Assembly: GCF_026914185.1 (NCBI RefSeq) | Contig: NC_070573.1 | Span: 1,488,001-1,552,000, forward strand | DNA: 64,000 bases | Origin: Puccinia triticina | Taxonomy: Eukaryota > Basidiomycota > Pucciniomycetes > Pucciniales > Pucciniaceae | Reading direction: 5' to 3' | In this document: piece after piece, positions 1-11,494 of the stretch | Layout of the letters: every line of letters starts with the position of its first letter | How positions within the stretch are numbered: position 1 is the first letter of the stretch | Notes under the pieces: generated by a model | The model's database searches: none | The model's input: only the letters and a program-made list of their open reading frames with translations | What the model was told of the DNA's origin: nothing | Program-made: the position numbers and the translations under genes

Positions 1-445
1 ATGCTCCAGAAGTTTGGGAAGTTTTCAAAATGCGGGCAAAGGTAGCTTGGAGGCTGTTTCCCACGCGGGTCTGGAGTATGCTTCATACTAGGTTTATGTC
101 GACTGACCAGGTGGGCCAGACAGGTTAGCCCGACCTCAAGGCGGCTGTACAGCTTCCAAGGCTGTCTGCTGCTAGTCAGCCTTGCAGACAGGAAACACTT
201 CCCTTCCCAACGCCCACCGATCAACTCATTAGCACTCTCCACTATCTCCTTTCAGCAGGGTTCCCGCGACCGTTACTCGCTCATCGTCCGTTAACGCCTG
301 TCGCTTTTGTTTCGTCTCATTTCTTGCCAAAAACATAAAAAACGGCATACCCAGCAGCCTTTTTCCTCGCCGCTCATTCGCGCATCATTCAAATTGCTGT
401 TCTGCGAACCAAGCGCACAGCACAAACAAGAAAAAAACACTATCG
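1..445. other. 5' flank, no gene seen
   Basis: I see no convincing coding exon or repeat here. The last 100 bases lie directly upstream of the secreted-protein ATG at 446 and should hold its promoter and 5' UTR. Open frames on both strands lack splice-compatible context. Confidence 0.4.
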
Positions 446-2201
446 ATGATCTGCTTTTGCCCCGGAGCGCTGGTTGTCTATGGCGCCCTTGTGGCGCTCC
501 TTGCCCATCCAACAGCCCAGCATCCGGCCCCAAGGTTGGCCAAGAGGGGGATCCCGCTCGCGATCGACCAGGGCCCAGGGGTCAAGTGAGTCTTAATATG
601 GAAGATTCATCCGCATTCTTTTTTTCTTCTGTTGATCTGACCTGCAATTCGCCTCTGATATTGTGTCCGACTTTGTTTGAATCCAACAGAGTTGTTCCGT
701 AAGTGAATCTCTCTTGTAAGGAACCACGTCGAACCACGCCAGCTAAGATGAGCAAAGGTTATGCTCTCGTAGTGAATTTTTGAGGAAACCAGTGGAGAAG
801 CCAGAAAGCATGTATGTTTTTGCCTGTTCTGATTGTTTGAAGTCAGTTTGGTCAGCCAGTGTCTCTCCAACTGATAAAATCCCTTTTATCTCAACAGCGG
901 ACCAGGAAAAGACGGGGGATTGAGCTTGTGAGGAACTTGTTTCGAAATCTACTCATCTCAACTTCCAACTCCACCCAGTTTCAAATACTTTTTTTCCATT
1001 CCGTTATATAGTCCGAAAGGTGGTGGGTATGGCACAGAAGACAAACCAATATACGATCGTCACTCATTCCCTCATGCCGATCCTGAATCAGGAGATCCCG
1101 GTCTGTGGGTAGCCAAATAAACTGAACATCAATCTCTTCCTTGAAAGACTTTGCCACTGATAAACAAAAGGTCACTGCAGTTCGTTGATGGAATTTCGCG
1201 CGGTCTTGGTGCGTAAAGGGTTGATATTCCGGGAATATATGGATCAGTTTGCCGACCACTTTCTGTAAGTTATGTACTCTCCAAGTTCAAAACTCTATCT
1301 CAAGATTTCTACATGGAGCACTAGAGACTCCATTTCAAGGTGCTTGTCGACATTTTTTGTTTTGGGAAATAAGGAAGTTATTCTTATTGCTCAGGAACAA
1401 CTCATCAATTGCCTATTTTTCAAAGTTTTGAAGCCCTTGAAATGGGATCTAGAGCTCTCTAATTTTGTATCATTAACACTCCTATAACCAAGAAAGTGGA
1501 ATGAAAGCTCATTTTGGGTCATGAAATAGATTGCTTTACTGACTACAGCCTGATTTTAGATTAAAACATTACCCAGAGCGCTTTAAGAATAAGACATATT
1601 CCTTTTTGGATCTTATTTCGAAACACATCGAGCAGGTTCGTGATAAAGCGCGGGGGTCAGTCAATTATACTTCTTGATTTTCATCCAGATACTAATTTCA
1701 TGCCCTGTTCATAGTTTCTATTCTCGTGATGAAAAGATCTTGCAAGATTGGTTAGACAAGTTGAAAATTGAGGACCCTGAAACGTGAGTATACTTTCCAC
1801 AAAAGTAACAAAGAGTTCAGATTCTGATCTGAAATGCATATGTTTGAACTTCAAAGAATCAAGCTGCAAATGCCAGCAATGTCAGTCTAACATTATGAAA
1901 ATGAAAAAAGAAGGATTTGATGCAAATGAAAAAAAAAAAAAATAGCTGATGTTTCCCAATCACCTAATTTCAGGACTTTGGATAGATATGTTGAGGAGCA
2001 TAAACTCCATGTTCAACATAAATTACTACCTGTTGAAGATTATGAAAAGTTTCCTGAGTGGATCTTGTAAGTTTTCTTTGATTGTGAATATTCCAGTTCA
2101 ATATCCCCCCAAAAAATGCTAGAGAAAGTTTACCCATTGTGGCGGTTGATAACCCTACTTTGCAAGACCAATGCCCAATTCCAAGCATATCTGGATTTTG
2201 A
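446..2201 (+). CDS. small secreted protein of an unrecognised paralogous family (copy A)
   Basis: Nine exons fit in one phase: 446-585, 690-698 (9-nt microexon), 898-927, 1012-1104, 1181-1264, 1560-1655, 1715-1783, 1974-2066 and 2123-2201, giving 230 residues. Residues 1-20 look like a signal peptide with hydrophobic core ALVVYGALVALLA, followed by a LAKR dibasic site of Kex2 type. The mature part is charged and probably helical, with few cysteines and no domain I recognise. Support for the model comes from a second copy on the minus strand at 26.4-30.6 kb: its exons 5 and 6 have the same lengths (84 and 96 nt) and phases, and blocks such as MD.F.DHF, FKN..., DLIS.H and FPEW are shared. Copy A stops soon after FPEW, whereas copy B continues. 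Function unknown; secretion and possible host interaction are inference from the signal peptide. Confidence 0.72.
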
Positions 2202-3097
2202 CTGTTGGGGATTGCTCAAAGCCAGCAGGCTTGTATAAGCTTATTGCCTCCAGGCAGGCAAGATCATCCAGCCTTGCTGATAAGGCTACAATCTAGTCAT
2301 GCAGGCTAATTCCAAGCTGTCTAGCTGAGATGTATCTCCCCCAGATGACAAGTCATAAGACTCTAAAGCTTGCCAGATGGGATGAGTCCCCCCATCCTCA
2401 TCTATGAGGCCACATAGCCTTGCTTTCATTGAGGCATTCCTTCCAATCAAAAAAGTCACACAGACTTGTGAACCTGACAGAAACTTGTCCATTTTATGTT
2501 TACTAGAGGCTAAGGCGGCTGCGCCGCTGCGGGGTAAAGTCCTGCTACCATCTATCTTGCTCATTTTCTCATAACCATTTGCACCCAAATCACACACAGG
2601 TTACGCCTTACAGAGAAGCATCCCAATCTCTGTTCATGACACATCATGAACTCCAAACCAAAACCATGTGAATTTAATCAAATTCTCATTTCATGCAACC
2701 TTCAATGCCGCCAAACCCCTCCAATATTCATAGTCTTCCCTGCAAACATGCTACACCTGGAGTATAATTTATTTAATTCTTTACTTGATTCTTTTAAAAA
2801 TTGAGGCCTCTGACTGAAATCCTGAATTTTTTTAAAAAAAGCTCTAGGACTCTTGAAATCAACTTTTGTATTGTAATTAACTAATTGAAAAATGTCTTCA
2901 ACCTGAAACCAGCTTACAAATTCATACATCATCATCTGAGAGGTCAGGATGATGATGATGTCTATCTGACAGAAATTATTGCAAACAATGTACTTCTTAA
3001 CGCCAGCGTCAAACAAAAAGGTACATACACACAAAAATTGGGCGGATTTCTTCACCTAGCTCTAGACCTATGCACATCAAAACCTATATGCACGAAT
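2202..3097. other. AT-rich intergenic DNA
   Basis: Contains a moderately GC-rich patch (about 2215-2640) resembling degenerate repeat DNA, then AT-rich sequence. No open frame here has family-like content. The right edge is the decayed AspRS copy. Confidence 0.4.
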
Positions 3098-3675
3098 GGG
3101 CTCGACTGGGTCTGGCATTGTGTAGAAGGGTCGGATCACCAACAAAAACTTATTGATTATGTAATAATCTGATGTTTGGAAGAGATGATCAACATTATAT
3201 TTCGGTAGCTGGTGGATATTTGGATTGACCGATCTGGAGTCAATCATGTTGTTGATGAGGATCTGGACTGCCTCAGTGTGGGACAAGCGGAGGGTGGTTG
3301 CGAGGAAGCAGAAGTCGTCTAGGTGGTGCTGGGACTTGATCGTCTGGATCTCGGGGCCCGACAAGGACCGAAGGCCCTTGAAGATGGACAGCCAGAGTTG
3401 GTCGAGCAGGTCAACGGCCTTGTGGTAGTATGGCTATCTCAAGGTCAAGGCCAATGAATTCGCCTACACACACATATTTATAAATTTAGACCAGTCTCGC
3501 AGAGTAAATATACCAGAAGGAAAGGGGAGGTGGTCTCAACTCATGTGGCAAGAGGTGCTTGAGTTCTCTGCCTGGAACACTGGTCCAATCTTGTAGACGC
3601 GCTCGAAGTCGGCAGCAATGGCCATCTGCTTGGCCAGCTTGGGCGCGCTCGCGCCAGAATCTGTTGCCACTCCAG
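3098..3675 (-). pseudogene. decayed partial copy of the aspartyl-tRNA synthetase gene
   Basis: On the minus strand, segments match exons 5, 6 and 8 of the intact aspartyl-tRNA synthetase gene at 55943-58153. Recognisable stretches are the [15 protein letters not shown] block, the [15 protein letters not shown] block and the [13 protein letters not shown] block. The intron between exons 5 and 6 is still present (about 3434-3540), so this is a DNA-level duplicate, not a retrocopy. Damage includes a deletion in exon 5 between the SGAS and KLAKQ parts, a deletion and frameshift near the start of exon 6, loss of the end of exon 6 together with the microexon, and absence of the N-terminal anticodon-binding region and the C-terminal catalytic motif. 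It cannot encode a synthetase. Confidence 0.85.
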
Positions 3676-5349
3676 TTCTCCTGTGATTAGCATTGGTCGC
3701 AGCGCCAAAGATAGAATTTGAATGATTCATCAACCACAAATTGGCCGCCTGTTTTCTCGGTGCGTTTTTATGGACCCATTTGATTAAAACTGGCTATGTA
3801 TGAGGGAGAGGGGCAAGAGGCTGATGGTGCAATCGTTGAAGAAGCCTGCTTATTATGTTCCCGGGGATGCAGGCGATGCAGGCCAAGGCCGGGCAAGCCA
3901 ACAGAGATTGAGATATAGAAGTGACGACGGCGCCCAGGGTTAGTGAGGATCTAGCCGTGTCTCCACTTCGAAATCCAAGGAGGATGGAAATCGTGTGCGG
4001 CCTGCGCCTATCGACAGTCACTTGGAGGACGGATTAAGAGGAAGCTTAGTTCAAGGCGTGCGCTTTTGGGCGACGGGGGTGGCAGTATTGCGGGACGTAC
4101 AGATTTGGTTGTGATGATCTCACCAAAGTCTTTGCGGTGTGGCTGAGATTGTTGGGAAGGGCAAGGTTGTCAGGGGTTGTAGCACAAAAATCCATGTTGC
4201 GGTGTCCGAGGTGGTGTCGAGTATATAAGAAACTGACCACTGGTGATATTGATCCCCCAGCCAAGTGCTTCACTCGGCTCTCCCCCCTCCGCTGTCGCAC
4301 TTGCTCAGTTTGAGGGGTTTATATACTTGGTGGCCCCCCTTTGCATAATGCCTTAACTGCGCGCGCTGGGGGTCATCCTTGTTTTGTCTTTTAAACCTGC
4401 TAGACAGGAAGGGACAATTCACATTTTATAGGGGGAACCCTTGATCCTGAATTCTATGTTTTGCTGTCTTTAATAAACTTGGATTTTACAAGGAACAAGG
4501 CTGCATGACCTGTTTTATTGTTCTGAATTTAACCATTTGCCTGTTATCAGTTTCTTTCACAAATGTGGTCAGGTCAATCCTACGGATTTCCTATCACTTA
4601 TTGTGCAGATGGCTTTGTCAAGATTTCAATCATTTTCATTTTTCCTGATTTTATCCTCCTTTTTTACTTTATCCAATTCTATCAAGATCAGATTTTCACA
4701 CAAAACCAAGGGCTTCCCCTAAAAGCAAAAAAAATGTCTCCCATATACCAAAACAGCACAAAAGTATCCTGTTCTTTCCTTCATCTTTGAATTGGTTCAG
4801 TTGAAATGAAAAAATATAAATGGCAGCACCACCTAGCTTTCCAACACTGGATGAATTCCATACTGCAGTTGGATCTGCATCCCCCCCCCCCCAGTTTTCA
4901 ATTTAAACACCCTCACCCTTGATTGTTGGCGAAAAAGAATATGCTTTCCTAAGCCTTGAATTGATTGCTCTAGTGTGCACTAGCTGGGGCTTTGATAGAT
5001 TTGTTAATTTGAGATTTAGAGGGCAATCAAGAGCTCTATAAATGCCAACAGAGGTTCATACACTAGCATTGCTGGTGCACCTTGATTTACACTTCAGCCT
5101 GATCAAGTCATTGATGGGTCAGAAATTGTGGATGTGAAAGCCCCTGGTAGCACTTAATAATGGCACTTTTCTAAATGGGGGTCAGCTCTTTAGCCCCTCA
5201 GACTGCTCAAATTCAACAATGGAAGGAGTTGAGAATGTAAAGTGCCGCACAAGAATTTTGCACCACTTTGCATGTACCGGTGCTATTCCTTTCTCTTGTC
5301 TTGACTCCCTTTCCTTCTCACAGTTGTAATTTTCCTCTGCTGGTGCTAG
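3676..5349. other. intergenic DNA, no gene recognised
   Basis: Open frames up to 84 codons occur on the minus strand at about 3.8-4.3 kb, but none shows family features or a coherent exon chain. A run of 12 C lies near 4882. From 4400 on the DNA is AT-rich. Confidence 0.35.
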
Positions 5350-5462
5350 CTCAATTGAAATCCCATATGTTAAAATACATATCTGCCAGGACTCAAACCC
5401 AGATCTTCCCCCATGGGAAGCTCAGATCACAACCCCTACACTGCTACTGTGAGAGTTTGGCT
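5350..5462 (-). repeat. possible tRNA-derived (SINE-like) fragment
   Basis: Read on the minus strand, a B-box-like motif GGTTTGAGTCC (consensus GGTTCGANTCC) lies about 46 bases after an A-box-like TAGCAGTGTAGGGG. No cloverleaf with intact acceptor and anticodon arms can be drawn, so it is not a functional tRNA. A tRNA-derived SINE head is the simplest reading. Confidence 0.35.
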
Positions 5463-5901
5463 CTGGGTTTGTCTTTCCAGCACCCATTGTCCTGTCTCTC
5501 CGTCCGTTTAGATTTGTCCAGAGTCCGTCTGGCTAAAGCGCAGCTCAATATCAGTCCTTGACTATTCAAAGACCCATTGTTCACTAGAGTAAAACACGCC
5601 AGCTTTTGTTTGTAATAATTTGACAGCACGTTTGACCGTATAAATCCACGTCACCCCAGGTGAAACAAGACCAGCATTGAGTTTTTCATGACTGTTGGCA
5701 GTACATGCAAGACAAATGAGTGAAACAACAAGAATGTTTGTCATCGTTGTCATGTTTGAATTTGGTTTGGTTTTTATCATCAAGAGAACATGTACTGGTG
5801 AGAGATGGACAGAGTAAAGGCATCTTTCTTCAAAAAACCCTCGCTTCGCCATGAGGAGAATAAGAAACAAGGAAGACGATGAAATTATAATCTTGTCGTG
5901 A

Positions 5902-8182
5902 TTATTTCTGTTTCATTAAATTCTTTTTCTTCATTTCCAGTTTCCGTTTCTGGATCGCAAACAAAACCAAAAATGATCAGCAATCATCGTTTTTCCCGAT
6001 CTAATTATTACAGAGACAGAAGGAGGAAGGAAATGACAAACCTCTTCAGCGCGTTGCTGCTTAGTGTAATTCATCTTAGTATATAGTTTACGTTGTTTGC
6101 CCGACAGCAGCATTTCAGCCATTTTAGAATTATCATCATCCTTAGATTTATCATGATCGGCGATCTTCTTATTTGGCGTAGATTTCTTGGATTTCCGGTT
6201 TTCGTTCTTGGTGGCTTGTTTCAATTCTTTCTGGAATTGGTCGTGTGAGATGCCGAGCTCCTCGGCCTCGATTTCGGCTGCATGGAGTAGATCCTCGTCC
6301 TCGGCATTCGAAGCTGCTGCTTGAAGGGCAGGTCTACTGGCGACTTGTGTCTCTGCTTTGGCCGCTGCAGTTAGCTCTTCCTCTTGTTCTTCCTCCCCGC
6401 TTGCTTCATCCTCGTCTTCCTCCATGTCGGCGATCTGACTCTCTCCCTGGGCAGCGTTAGGTTGCGAAGCTTGAGGCAGGTAGCCGCCTTGTCTTCGGAC
6501 CTCCTCATCGTCCACAAAAGGTGACAGGTGAGGTGGAAGGATCTTGCCCGGTCCGTATTCTTCGGTGGGCAAAAACGTCGACTTGTTGATGCAATCGACC
6601 ACCCATTGTGGTTGGACGAATGCTCGCTGAGGTAAAGCGGCGGTCGAAGCAGGAAGCTCTGGTCGGTCGATAACATGATGGGTGATCCGCGGATCCGACT
6701 CGAGGTATGGAGATCCAGCACCAAGGATAGGGTCCCAACCAACCTCACCGCCACTTGCCTTGATCACAAACTCGAGCATCGGCCGGGTAACCTCTCGTGA
6801 GAGAAAGAATGCATATGGTGCGAACAGGCCCTTTTCAACTTCATCGGTACTCTCGACGACTGGGTCGACATCCATCTGCTGGTTCTGTTCCTGGTCCTCG
6901 TCTTCATCTTGTGCAGTAGCCTGGGCTGAAATGAGAGACTTGATTTCGTTCCGAACGTTCTTTGCGGTCTGTCGTCCCGTGGCTTGGTTGTTTGAATTGG
7001 TTTGGTCGGCAAGCAAAGTCTGATTGCTACTTTCCAGGATCAGTGCGTTGAGACCGGCGCCAGCTTCGTCCAAGTTGGAGTCTAGTTTGGGGGGATACAG
7101 CAAGTTGATGTTTTGAAAGAGCCTGTAAAACACGAATCCTAGCAAGGTTTGATAGAGTTCGAGAAACGTGAGCATGATCCGAAAGTCCACATCGGCTGGA
7201 ATCTGTAAGGCAAAACATAATTGTAAATCTTCAATTTTGCAGAATGACTTGGGGTTAATTATAGGCTGGATAAAGCAAGCACATTTTGGGTGAAGGCGTA
7301 GGGGACAAGCCAGGTGACTCGCTGTCCCTCGACTTCGGCTTGGTAGTAGATACCTTTAATGCTCAAGAAAACGTGCTTCAAAGATCTCGACTTCATCACA
7401 TAGATTTGCCATTCGGCGGCTAGTCGAGCGCAGTTAGCGATTACTTTAGGTGAGACGTGGTTTGTTGAAGGTAGGTTGGCGAAAAGTATGATGAGTGAGA
7501 GGGCGTCATCCAAGTCTCGGATCGCATCAGTAAAGACGGGGTATCTGGAGGCGGACATCTTAAGGTCAGTGTGGATGTTTGAACGATCTCAAGAAGGTTG
7601 TGTGTGAGAAACAACATGCCTTTCTTTGATGATGTGGTCGATTCGATAACCTTCATGAGCCGAATCCAAGTTTTTAGCCAATCCATCTTCCTTACGTCCT
7701 AGAGCTCGAGAGAGTTTCTTTGCGAAAGCTTTGTGCTCTCTCAGCTTTTGCAGTACCGGTTCATGTAGGAGGTATGCGATATCCTTCGAATAATAAAAAG
7801 AGGCAGCAGCTGTTGATCCTCGGTTGGCCTTCTTTCGACTTTTGGGCTCTCTGGGATAAATTCCTAACACGATCAGGGGTTTTTCCGTCAGTATGAGTAT
7901 CATCAAAATGGTCTTGAGGTCTAATTTCCAAGAGTAATAGGATCTAACCTTTCAAGATGCAAAGTCTTCTGAAATCCGACAATGTGCATTGAAGTTTCTT
8001 CAAGGCCTGGTTTCTAGTTACATAGTTTCTTGCAGCCCCGGTCTACGCGCGGATCAGTACAGAGAGCAGAGGTTAGTTTTTCAGTACGGAAGGACGGAGC
8101 AGGAGGAGTACTCAACGGTTCCTTTCTTCTTCTTGAGACCCGGTTTGACCGTCTTGATGTGGGCTGGTGCTGTTCGGCCCAT
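5902..8182 (-). CDS. NOP7: pescadillo homolog (ribosome biogenesis, PeBoW complex)
   Basis: Six exons on the minus strand: 8182-8117, 8042-7949, 7863-7620, 7544-7283, 7202-6042 and 5949-5902, giving 624 residues, normal for the family. The N-terminal pescadillo domain shows the motifs [26 protein letters not shown] and [13 protein letters not shown] domain follows at about residues 345-435 ([11 protein letters not shown]... to [11 protein letters not shown]). Next come an acidic segment rich in E and D and a basic Lys-rich tail. In other fungi NOP7 acts with Erb1 and Ytm1 in the nucleolus for 27S/25S rRNA and 60S maturation. The start ATG is chosen because it gives the typical short basic leader ending KKKKGT before the first intron. 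The third intron uses a GC donor (GC-AG). Divergently transcribed from PSF3. Confidence 0.95.
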
Positions 8183-8534
8183 CCTTCGAGCCTTCTTTGA
8201 GCTGCGTTTTTTGTTCGAGATTGGTGTTCGATGAGTTCTTCAATGGTCTTGGCAAACTTTACAGCGGTTTTGTTTGGTGATGGTCGAGTCCTACAGGGCG
8301 CCGCCAAAAAAATATGGCAAAATGAATATGCAAAAAGGCGCAGACCCCCTGCGGATGGTGATGCTCGGACGAGCTGGACGTCAGATGGCCGGTCATCGAG
8401 TCCAGAGTCCGGACACCGCGGCACAGGCTGGCACAGGTGTGATGTCACGCTGGACTCGGAAATGGTTGTGGGAGAAGCACACCTAGTCCACTCAAAACGA
8501 TCCTCAACCGACTCGACACATCAATACATAGGAG
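8183..8534. promoter_or_regulatory. shared divergent promoter, NOP7 / PSF3
   Basis: The ATG codons of NOP7 (minus) and PSF3 (plus) lie 352 bp apart with no other feature between them, so both promoters and both 5' UTRs must fit here. No clear TATA box is visible. Open frames crossing it look like chance. Confidence 0.6.
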
Positions 8535-9325
8535 ATGGATGACACCTACTACTCACTAGACCAACTCCTGGCAGAAAACCAGAAGATCCCTTGCATTTTC
8601 AACATCGCCGTTCCCGGGATGGGCTATCTCGAAGGTTCCAATGAACGCGATGTTCGTCGCCTTATCTCATGTATCAATCAAAGAGAAAGCCCTACAGCTT
8701 TTCTCGACGCGTGTTTTGCTTACCAAAGATTTTCAATCATCGCAAAATCAACAGATTCAACCTTACACCGCCATCGAGATCCCGTTTTGGTTGGCTAGCA
8801 TTCTTAGTCAACAGGATAACCCGGAAGACGAAACTCAAAATTACTTGACGATTCAGATGCCTAAATCTTTTAACCTTCAAATCAGGAACGCCTTGTCTGC
8901 TTCAACTAAAAACGTCAATTTGAAAAACTTGGCTGCTAACTCGGGTGGTGGTTGGTATGAATCTGGCGCGGCCTTATTAGAGATGTACGTGCTTAGATAT
9001 CATTAACAGATCTTTTTCTCTGACAGATACGAAAACTCTGATGGTTCTTTCTTGTGTTTTTCTTCACAGGATTGAAGACAATAACTTGAAATTGGTCTTA
9101 CTCATAACATTGTTTGATCGAGTACCAGATGTATTGGATCTCGCGACGCGACCGCCCCTTAGTTCTGGAGAAGATAGATCAACCAGCACGAATACATCTA
9201 GTACTCTCCATAGTCATGATGAACTCTCCTTGGGTATAGATTCATGGGAGAAGGAACTCTTGGTCACCGGCCAACAAACGTCCAAGAAACAGACTGAATG
9301 GGTGAAAAGTCCAATAATCTGCTAA
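8535..9325 (+). CDS. PSF3: GINS complex subunit PSF3
   Basis: Three exons (8535-8651, 8755-8984, 9070-9325) give 200 residues, the usual size for Psf3. The N-terminus MDDTYYSLDQLLAENQKIPC is the family's opening block. It is followed by the EIPFWLA motif that marks the GINS B/A domain boundary, then the helical A domain (about residues 75-200, including LLITLFDRVPDVLDLA). Psf3 forms the GINS tetramer with Sld5, Psf1 and Psf2, which joins Cdc45 and Mcm2-7 in the CMG helicase. Introns start GTTCGT and GTACGT and end CAG. The 3' end faces PKR1, with stop codons 116 bp apart. Confidence 0.93.
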
Positions 9326-9440
9326 TAACTGGATCGTCGACATCACTTTGATTCTCGTCGAGCTTCAGAGATTCAGTTATCTTTCATGTCCACTGCCCGT
9401 TTGAATTGTAATAAATGTAGTCAATATGGTTAAAATGATT

Positions 9441-9896
9441 TTAACTTGATTTTAATTTGTCTATGTTGGTACTTGATTCTGATGAAGGTTGAGGATCGTT
9501 CGTGGAAAGTAGGGCGGAGGAAATTTCGACTGGTTTGTTGAGGTGGTTCATGCGAGCAAGCTCGGCCACGAACCTACGAAAAGAACAAGAGTAGCAAGCA
9601 AACAGTAGCAAAACAGTTCATTAGCGAGTTGATCATTTTCGAGAGCGATTGGCTGGGGGAGCCAGGACCAAGATACAGGGCACACACCAGCGAACACTAA
9701 TCCACAGACAAATCGCGACCAGCATCAGAGCCAAGACATGCAAATTTCCCTGGGTGATCACCAGCAGAGCCAACAGGGTGAGCAGGAGACCCAGGAAAGA
9801 GAGGTCCATCGCCCGTATCAGTCCCTCGTTCGGGACCACTGGTTGTGGCTTCGACGGAAGTACCGAGTCGATCACCGCTTGGATCATCGAGGACAT
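9441..9896 (-). CDS. PKR1: V-ATPase assembly factor Pkr1-like membrane protein
   Basis: Two exons (9896-9688 and 9573-9441) give 113 residues. The sequence has a short cytosolic N-terminus, two hydrophobic helices (LSFLGLLLTLLALLVI and LHVLALMLVAICLWISV) separated by the family's TQGN-H turn, then a conserved W-F-x-x-E-L segment made by the splice junction, and a polar Ser-rich tail. This is the layout of yeast Pkr1, an ER membrane protein needed to assemble the Vo sector of the V-ATPase. Translation without splicing would run into an unrelated tail and stop, so the intron (GTGTGT...TAG) is needed. Confidence 0.85.
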
Positions 9897-10233
9897 CGTG
9901 TCTGTCTGTCTGTGTTGTTCCTGTCGGCTTTCTCTTGCGCCTTTCTTTTTGTTTTTCTATTTTTCATCGGTTTGTTTGCGAAACTCCCACTCACATTTAC
10001 CCTGTCACAGCTTTTGCCTGATGTGATCATGTGATATGCTCGCTGAAGCCCACATTGGCACATGTCACAAATTTGACTCTTTGGGAATAAATTTTGCAGC
10101 GTTGTTTTCCAACATTTGTCAACTGGATGACTTCCCATTGGCATTTAGAGAGCTCTAGATTTCCCTCCAAACCATGAATTAAGACACCAACCAAAGCCCC
10201 CAACACTGCACATGAAAGCAATGAACTACAGGC
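9897..10233. promoter_or_regulatory. PKR1 upstream region
   Basis: Sequence between the PKR1 ATG and the first TIR element. It is pyrimidine-rich on the plus strand near 9900-9960, as expected for a fungal promoter or 5' UTR. No other gene seen. Confidence 0.35.
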
Positions 10234-10236
10234 TTA

Positions 10237-10600
10237 GAGCATCCGCATCGGTGCGGGTGTAACTCGAGGAGTAACAGATCTGCCTACTCCCGGATTAGCG
10301 CTAATCCCGGCCGGCAGCCACATCGGTGCGGGATAAAAAGCTGTGTAAGTATGTGGTATGCACCTACAGATTATGTAAGCTGTGTTTGGTGCATACTTTT
10401 GGGTGGGGAGGAGTGTCTGCATGCATGCAAATATGCATGCAGCGCTTACTCCCAGGATTAGCAAGGAGTAACTTTACTCCCGCTTACTCCAAATCGTACT
10501 CCCGGGAGGAGTTTAGTCCGATTAAATCGGACCCGATGCGGTTGCCAAGGAGGATTAGTTACGCTAATCCTCCCTTAATCCGCAACCGATGCGGATGCTC
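10237..10600. mobile_element. 364-bp TIR element (MITE) with TTA target duplication
   Basis: The ends are inverted copies of GAGCATCCGCATCGG, extending about 20 bp with one indel. They are flanked directly by TTA at 10234-10236 and 10601-10603. A 3-bp TWA-type duplication is typical of PIF/Harbinger-derived Tourist-like MITEs. The interior holds many inverted GGAGTA/TACTCC and GGATTAGCGCTAATCC-like words and no ORF of note. Confidence 0.88.
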
Positions 10601-10603
10601 TTA

Positions 10604-11494
10604 GGAAAACATTTTTCTTTTTAATGATAATTAAGAGTTTGGGTGTGTAAAATTGAGATCCAGGTGGCCCCCAGAATTGAATTAGAATGCCAAAACCTAG
10701 ATTTCCCGGCAAAATTTGAAATTTTGTGTCTCAGATCTAGATTTCCAGATCAACAGAAAATCCTCCAAACTTGCTTGTTATCATTTCAGTCAAGAAATAT
10801 TGCTCTGATGCTTGTGACAGTGTCATAATCAGAACCAAACTTCTTGAATCCACCCTGTGATCAGTGCCTCCAACAAAGAGTATTAGTATGCTTGAATTAG
10901 AAATGGTACATAGATACAGCAATAGCAAAAAATCTTGCGGGTGGGCGAGGCTGAAAATCCAACAGATAAAAATTTTCGCTTCAGCCCTGCCCCCTGTATT
11001 CTTCCAAATCTTCTCATCTTCCAGCCCCTTTGCACTTGACCATATCCCATATTGCCTCCCACCTCCGCCATTGGAAATGGCCCCCAACTGAATCCCCCCC
11101 GCCAGACCCAACCACTGCCCAGCCATCCCCAGCCGCCAGCCAGGAACCAATCCAGCAGCCTCCAAAAAAAAAAAATCACCGCCCCCATTTTTCCGTCCAT
11201 GGCCCGTGGATAATCCACTCACGCCTGCTCTGCATCTGCACAGCCGCCGCCAGATATCCCAGCCACCGCCCCGGATCCCATCCAGCACCCACCCGGCCCA
11301 AAAATTTTGTTAATCGGTGAGCTGCCCCCCCTGTTTTGATTTTTTTGCTTCCATTGCCCGCCAGATCAACAACTGACGCTTTGTTGCCGGCTCGCTCCTG
11401 GTTCCCGGCCCAATTGCCCAGCCGCTGCCTGTCTTATCATGAGTGTAATTTTTTATCCTCCGCACCCCGCTCCACAAACCGTTGTAAAGCTCAA
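10604..11494. other. intergenic DNA without recognised gene
   Basis: Moderately GC-rich, C-rich on the plus strand at 11040-11300, with open frames on both strands (up to 183 codons, minus strand) that look like compositional artefacts. No domain, repeat or splice chain is recognisable. Confidence 0.35.

Noticed and set aside
5350..5462. A functional tRNA gene
   Set aside because: Only A-box- and B-box-like words are present; no acceptor stem or anticodon arm can be paired.
10737..11288. 183-codon minus-strand frame as a gene
   Set aside because: Trp/Gly-rich composition from a C-rich strand, no family feature and no supporting splice sites.
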